Positions 61,509 to 64,000 of a stretch of 64,000 nucleotides of DNA are shown here, in pieces (within the stretch, counting starts at the first letter, position 1; every line of letters begins with the position of its first letter). The position numbers were made by a program, and so were the translations under genes. Location: assembly GCF_027497255.1 (NCBI RefSeq), contig NZ_CP114903.1:310001-374000 (forward strand), read 5' to 3'. Under the pieces are notes generated by a model that worked only from the letters and a program-made list of their open reading frames with translations, searched no databases and had not been told where the DNA came from. This DNA comes from Micromonospora sp. WMMD882. GTDB lineage: Bacteria; Actinomycetota; Actinomycetes; Mycobacteriales; Micromonosporaceae.

Positions 61509-63323
61509 GTGCTCGACCGGCTCACCACCGACCTGCTGCGGCTGCCGCCCGTCCGCGCCCGGGTCACCCTGACCCGCGACCTGGCCGTCCGGGTCCGCGA
61601 CGGGGCGGCGCTGCGCACCGACCACCACGCCCCCGACCTGCCCGCCGCGCCCACCGTGCTGATCCGCACCCCGTACGGGCGGGGCGGGCCCGCCCGGCTG
61701 CTCGGTCGGCTGATCGCCGCCCGCGGCTACCACGTGGTGGTCCAGTCCTGCCGGGGCACGCACGGCTCCGGCGGCGACTTCGACCCGCTGGCGCACGAAC
61801 GCGACGACGGCCTGGACACCCTCGACTGGCTGCGCCGGCAACCCTGGTACACCGGCGCGTTCGGCGCGTTCGGCGTCAGCTACCAGGGCTTCGGGCAGTG
61901 GGCGCTGGCCGCCGAGGCCGGCGACGAGCTGCGCGCCATGGTGGCGGTGGTCACCGCCTCGGCCACCCGCGACTCCACGTACGCCGGTGAGGCGTTCGCG
62001 CTGGACGCCGTGCTGACCTGGGCGGAGCTGATCCAGGCGCAGACCGTGCCGTGGCTGGCCCGGCAGTGGGAGCTCAAACGCGGGCAGCCCCGGCTGACCG
62101 CCGGCCTGGCCCACCTGCCGCTGGCCGAGGCGGACCGGGTCGCCACCGGGGTGACCGTCCCGTTCTTCCAGGAGTGGCTGCGCCACCACACGCCCGACGC
62201 CGCGTACTGGCGGGACCGGGTCTTCGACGGCCGACTCGCCGAGGTGCGCGCCCCGGTGCTCATGGTCAGCGGCTGGCACGACATCTTCCTGCCCGCGCAG
62301 CTCACCGACCACGCCGCCCTGCGCGCGGCGGGCGTGCCGACCCGGCTCACCGTCGGCCCGTGGACGCACGGCAGCCCCGGCCTGCTGCTCACCGCCGTAC
62401 GGGACGGGCTGGCCTGGTTCGACACCCACCTGGCCGGTCACCACCCGCCCGCGCCCGCCCGCCCGCGCCACGCCCCCGGGCCGGACGTCGGCACCGGGTC
62501 GACCACCGGACCTGACCGCGCCACCGCACCTGACCGCGCCACCGGACCTGACCGCGCCACCGGACCTGACCGCGCCGTCGGGCCGGACGTCACGCCCGAC
62601 CGGCTCACCGAGCCGGAGCATGTCGCCGGGCCGTCGACGGCGGTCGGGGACGCGCCGGTACGGGTATACGTGGGTGGCGCCGGAGGCGGCTGGCGGGAAC
62701 TGGCCGACTGGCCGCCGCCGACCCGGCTGGCCACCTGGCACCTGCACCCCGGGGCGGCGCTGCGACCCGAGCCGCCGCCGGCCTGCGCGGCGGACCGGTT
62801 CCGGTACGACCCGGCCGACCCGACGCCCTCGCTGGGCGGGCCGCTGCTGGTCGCCCAGCGGGCCGGGCCGGTGGACAACCGTCCGGTGGAGGCCCGCCCC
62901 GACGTGCTCACCTACACCAGCGACCCGCTGGCCGCCCCGTTGGAGATCATCGGCCCGGTGCGCGCCGAGGTGTACGTGCGCAGCGAACTGGCGTACCTGG
63001 ACGTGTTCGTGCGGCTGTGTGACGTGGACCGGCGCGGCCGGTCCTGGAACGTCTGCGACGGGCTGGTGCGGATCTGGCCCGGACGTTTCCCGACCGACGA
63101 CGCCGGCACGACGCGGGTGCCGGTGCCGCTGTGGCCGGCGGCACACCGGTTCGCTGCCGGGCACCGGTTGCGGACGCAGGTCACCGGGGGCGCGCACCCC
63201 CGCTACGCCCGCAACCCGGGCACCGGCGAGCCACTCGGGGCGGCGGTCACCCTGCGGGCCGGGTGGCGGGACGTGTTGCACGACCCCGCGCACCCGTCCG
63301 CGTTGTACCTGACCGTCCCGTGA
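61509..63323 (+). CDS. CocE/NonD-family (X-Pro dipeptidyl-peptidase S15-like) hydrolase
   Basis: The 604-residue serine hydrolase has an alpha/beta-hydrolase domain with TPYGRGGPARLLG, CRGTHGSGGDFDP, the nucleophile elbow GVSYQG (Ser124), SGWHDIFLPAQ with the catalytic Asp and GPWTHG with the His. It ends in the jelly-roll C-terminal domain of the family (from about 400: EIIGPVRAEVYV, FVRLCDVDRRGRSWNV). Members cleave esters such as cocaine or act as peptidases; the substrate is unknown. An in-frame 18-bp repeat inserts GPDRAT copies between domains. It starts 3 bases after the MarR stop, so it may be part of the same detoxification operon. Confidence 0.9.
   Translation: MLDRLTTDLLRLPPVRARVTLTRDLAVRVRDGAALRTDHHAPDLPAAPTVLIRTPYGRGGPARLLGRLIAARGYHVVVQSCRGTHGSGGDFDPLAHERDDGLDTLDWLRRQPWYTGAFGAFGVSYQGFGQWALAAEAGDELRAMVAVVTASATRDSTYAGEAFALDAVLTWAELIQAQTVPWLARQWELKRGQPRLTAGLAHLPLAEADRVATGVTVPFFQEWLRHHTPDAAYWRDRVFDGRLAEVRAPVLMVSGWHDIFLPAQLTDHAALRAAGVPTRLTVGPWTHGSPGLLLTAVRDGLAWFDTHLAGHHPPAPARPRHAPGPDVGTGSTTGPDRATAPDRATGPDRATGPDRAVGPDVTPDRLTEPEHVAGPSTAVGDAPVRVYVGGAGGGWRELADWPPPTRLATWHLHPGAALRPEPPPACAADRFRYDPADPTPSLGGPLLVAQRAGPVDNRPVEARPDVLTYTSDPLAAPLEIIGPVRAEVYVRSELAYLDVFVRLCDVDRRGRSWNVCDGLVRIWPGRFPTDDAGTTRVPVPLWPAAHRFAAGHRLRTQVTGGAHPRYARNPGTGEPLGAAVTLRAGWRDVLHDPAHPSALYLTVP
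62503..62574 (+). repeat. 18-bp tandem repeat inside the hydrolase gene
   Basis: Four in-frame copies of CCACCGGACCTGACCGCG (62503, 62521, 62539, 62557; one base differs in the second) encode a TGPDRA-type linker between the catalytic and C-terminal domains. Copy number is likely to vary between strains. Confidence 0.88.
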
Positions 63324-63338
63324 GGGCCGGCGGACGCT

Positions 63339-63542
63339 CTACAGGGGGCGTACGTCGTCCGCCTGCGGACCCTTCTGACCCTGCGTCACCTCGAACTCGA
63401 CCTTCTGCCCCTCGGTCAACTCCCGGTAACCGCTGGTCGCGATCGCCGAGTAGTGGACGAACACGTCCGGGCCTCCACCGTCCTGCTCGATGAAGCCGAA
63501 GCCCTTCTCCGAGTTGAACCACTTGACTGTGCCGGTTGCCAT
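63339..63542 (-). CDS. Cold shock protein (CspA family)
   Basis: The 67-residue single-stranded nucleic acid binding protein is a typical CSD barrel: [20 protein letters not shown] (RNP1 KGFGFI), then DVFVHYSAI (RNP2) and [17 protein letters not shown]. It probably acts as an RNA chaperone. GGGAGAGAG lies upstream of the ATG. The leader holds a small hairpin CCACG-TGC-CGTGG (63575-63587), and cold shock mRNAs often carry structured leaders. It is convergent with the hydrolase gene, 15 bp apart. Confidence 0.95.
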   Translation of the reverse strand: MATGTVKWFNSEKGFGFIEQDGGGPDVFVHYSAIATSGYRELTEGQKVEFEVTQGQKGPQADDVRPL

Positions 63543-63760
63543 GCGTCTCTCTCCCTGTTCCAGCGGGCGACCACCCACGTGCCGTGGATGATCGCCCCGT
63601 ATCCTCCCGACACTAACCCGCCCGGCTGGAATACGCGGCCCGAAGTGCCGGGGCGCGCCCGGAACGGTCGGCGGCGGGCCGGCGCGGCCCGACCCCCCGG
63701 GGGCGGATCTCAGGGAAAATCCGGGGCCGAAGCCCCATGTGGACCCGGGCGTGGTCGGCA

Positions 63761-63766
63761 TAGCGT
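63761..63766 (+). promoter_or_regulatory. -10 hexamer of a leaderless promoter (DedA gene)
   Basis: TAGCGT lies 7 bases before the ATG at 63774, with no ribosome binding site. Confidence 0.55.
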
Positions 63767-63773
63767 GCTCGGT

Positions 63774-64000
63774 ATGACGCAGTGGCTGACCCAGATCGGC
63801 GAGTTGCCCACCACCATGCTGATGGGAGTGCTCGGGGTGGTCATGCTCTTCGACGCCATCCCGCTGGTCGGCGTGCTCGTCCCCGGGGACGTGGCGGTGC
63901 TGGCGGCGGTGGGGGTGGGGCAGCCCGCCGCGACGTTCGCCTCGTTCACCGCGGTGGTGGCCGGCTGCCTGGCCGGCTGGTCGGTGAGCTTCCTGGTCGG
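63774..64000 (+). CDS. DedA family membrane protein, 5' part only
   Basis: The first 75 codons before the window edge give [20 protein letters not shown], then [24 protein letters not shown] and [14 protein letters not shown]. That is the start of a DedA/VTT-domain protein, with the conserved P-x-x-G-x-x-x-P-G-D/E motif near residue 40. Such proteins move phospholipids or undecaprenyl-phosphate across the membrane. The gene is divergent from cspA and probably has a leaderless mRNA. The rest lies outside the window. Confidence 0.85.
   Translation, partial: MTQWLTQIGELPTTMLMGVLGVVMLFDAIPLVGVLVPGDVAVLAAVGVGQPAATFASFTAVVAGCLAGWSVSFLV

Overview
The window reads as a chromosomal segment of a very GC-rich actinomycete, most likely a Micromonospora or close relative (Micromonosporaceae). 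The grounds are strong G/C bias at third codon positions, GTG and ATG starts, many leaderless-type promoters, a secreted CBM2 plant-polysaccharide lyase, SARP regulation, and the core gene order pyk - tRNA - pdtaR-type ANTAR regulator - livJHMGF - polA - rpsA - coaE - uvrB, which I know to be kept in the same relative order in Streptomyces. The genus is an inference; no rRNA is present to confirm it.

Layout. 1-1.1 kb: two small unrecognised genes. 1.1-6.1 kb (minus strand): a compact peptide locus made of a SARP regulator, a 41-residue peptide gene shorter than most ORF cut-offs, a PqqD-like/M50 membrane metalloprotease fusion, and a TPR protein with a degenerate STAND-type N-terminus. Three heptamer repeats in 11-bp register lie in front of the peptide gene and a perfect hairpin follows it. 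No lanthionine, YcaO, radical-SAM or ABC transporter gene accompanies it. This is the best candidate for an undescribed system. 6.4-16 kb: a small secreted protein, an aldo/keto reductase, a GMC oxidoreductase and a 2152-residue hybrid histidine kinase/response regulator/PP2C phosphatase. 16-20 kb: pyk, tesB, a cysteine-free Rrf2 regulator and a TSUP permease. 20-27 kb: a group II amino acid decarboxylase, a CBM2-PL11 rhamnogalacturonan lyase under a LacI-type operator, an LLM flavin enzyme, and a divergent Lrp/AsnC - C-S lyase pair.

27-46 kb is the conserved housekeeping block: an atypical short tRNA-Leu(CAA), the ANTAR regulator, a lipoprotein, a branched-chain amino acid ABC operon, polA, DUF3140/DUF2945 stress-type genes, a methyltransferase, rpsA, coaE-grpB fusion and uvrB. 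46-64 kb: an XRE/DUF5753 regulator, SDR, monooxygenase, a TerC-family gene under a yybP-ykoY manganese riboswitch, an NlpC/P60 protein, dipeptide epimerase, a beta-lactamase-like protein, typA, a DedA/PAP2-like fusion, a Tat-exported PhoX-like protein, a divergent MMPL-MarR pair, a CocE-type hydrolase, a cold shock protein, and the 5' part of a DedA gene cut by the window edge.

Regulatory theme: at least ten genes have a TANNNT -10 hexamer 6-8 nt before their start codon, so their mRNAs are probably leaderless. Convergent gene pairs are repeatedly separated by long perfect inverted repeats. No CRISPR array, insertion sequence, prophage or rRNA operon was seen.
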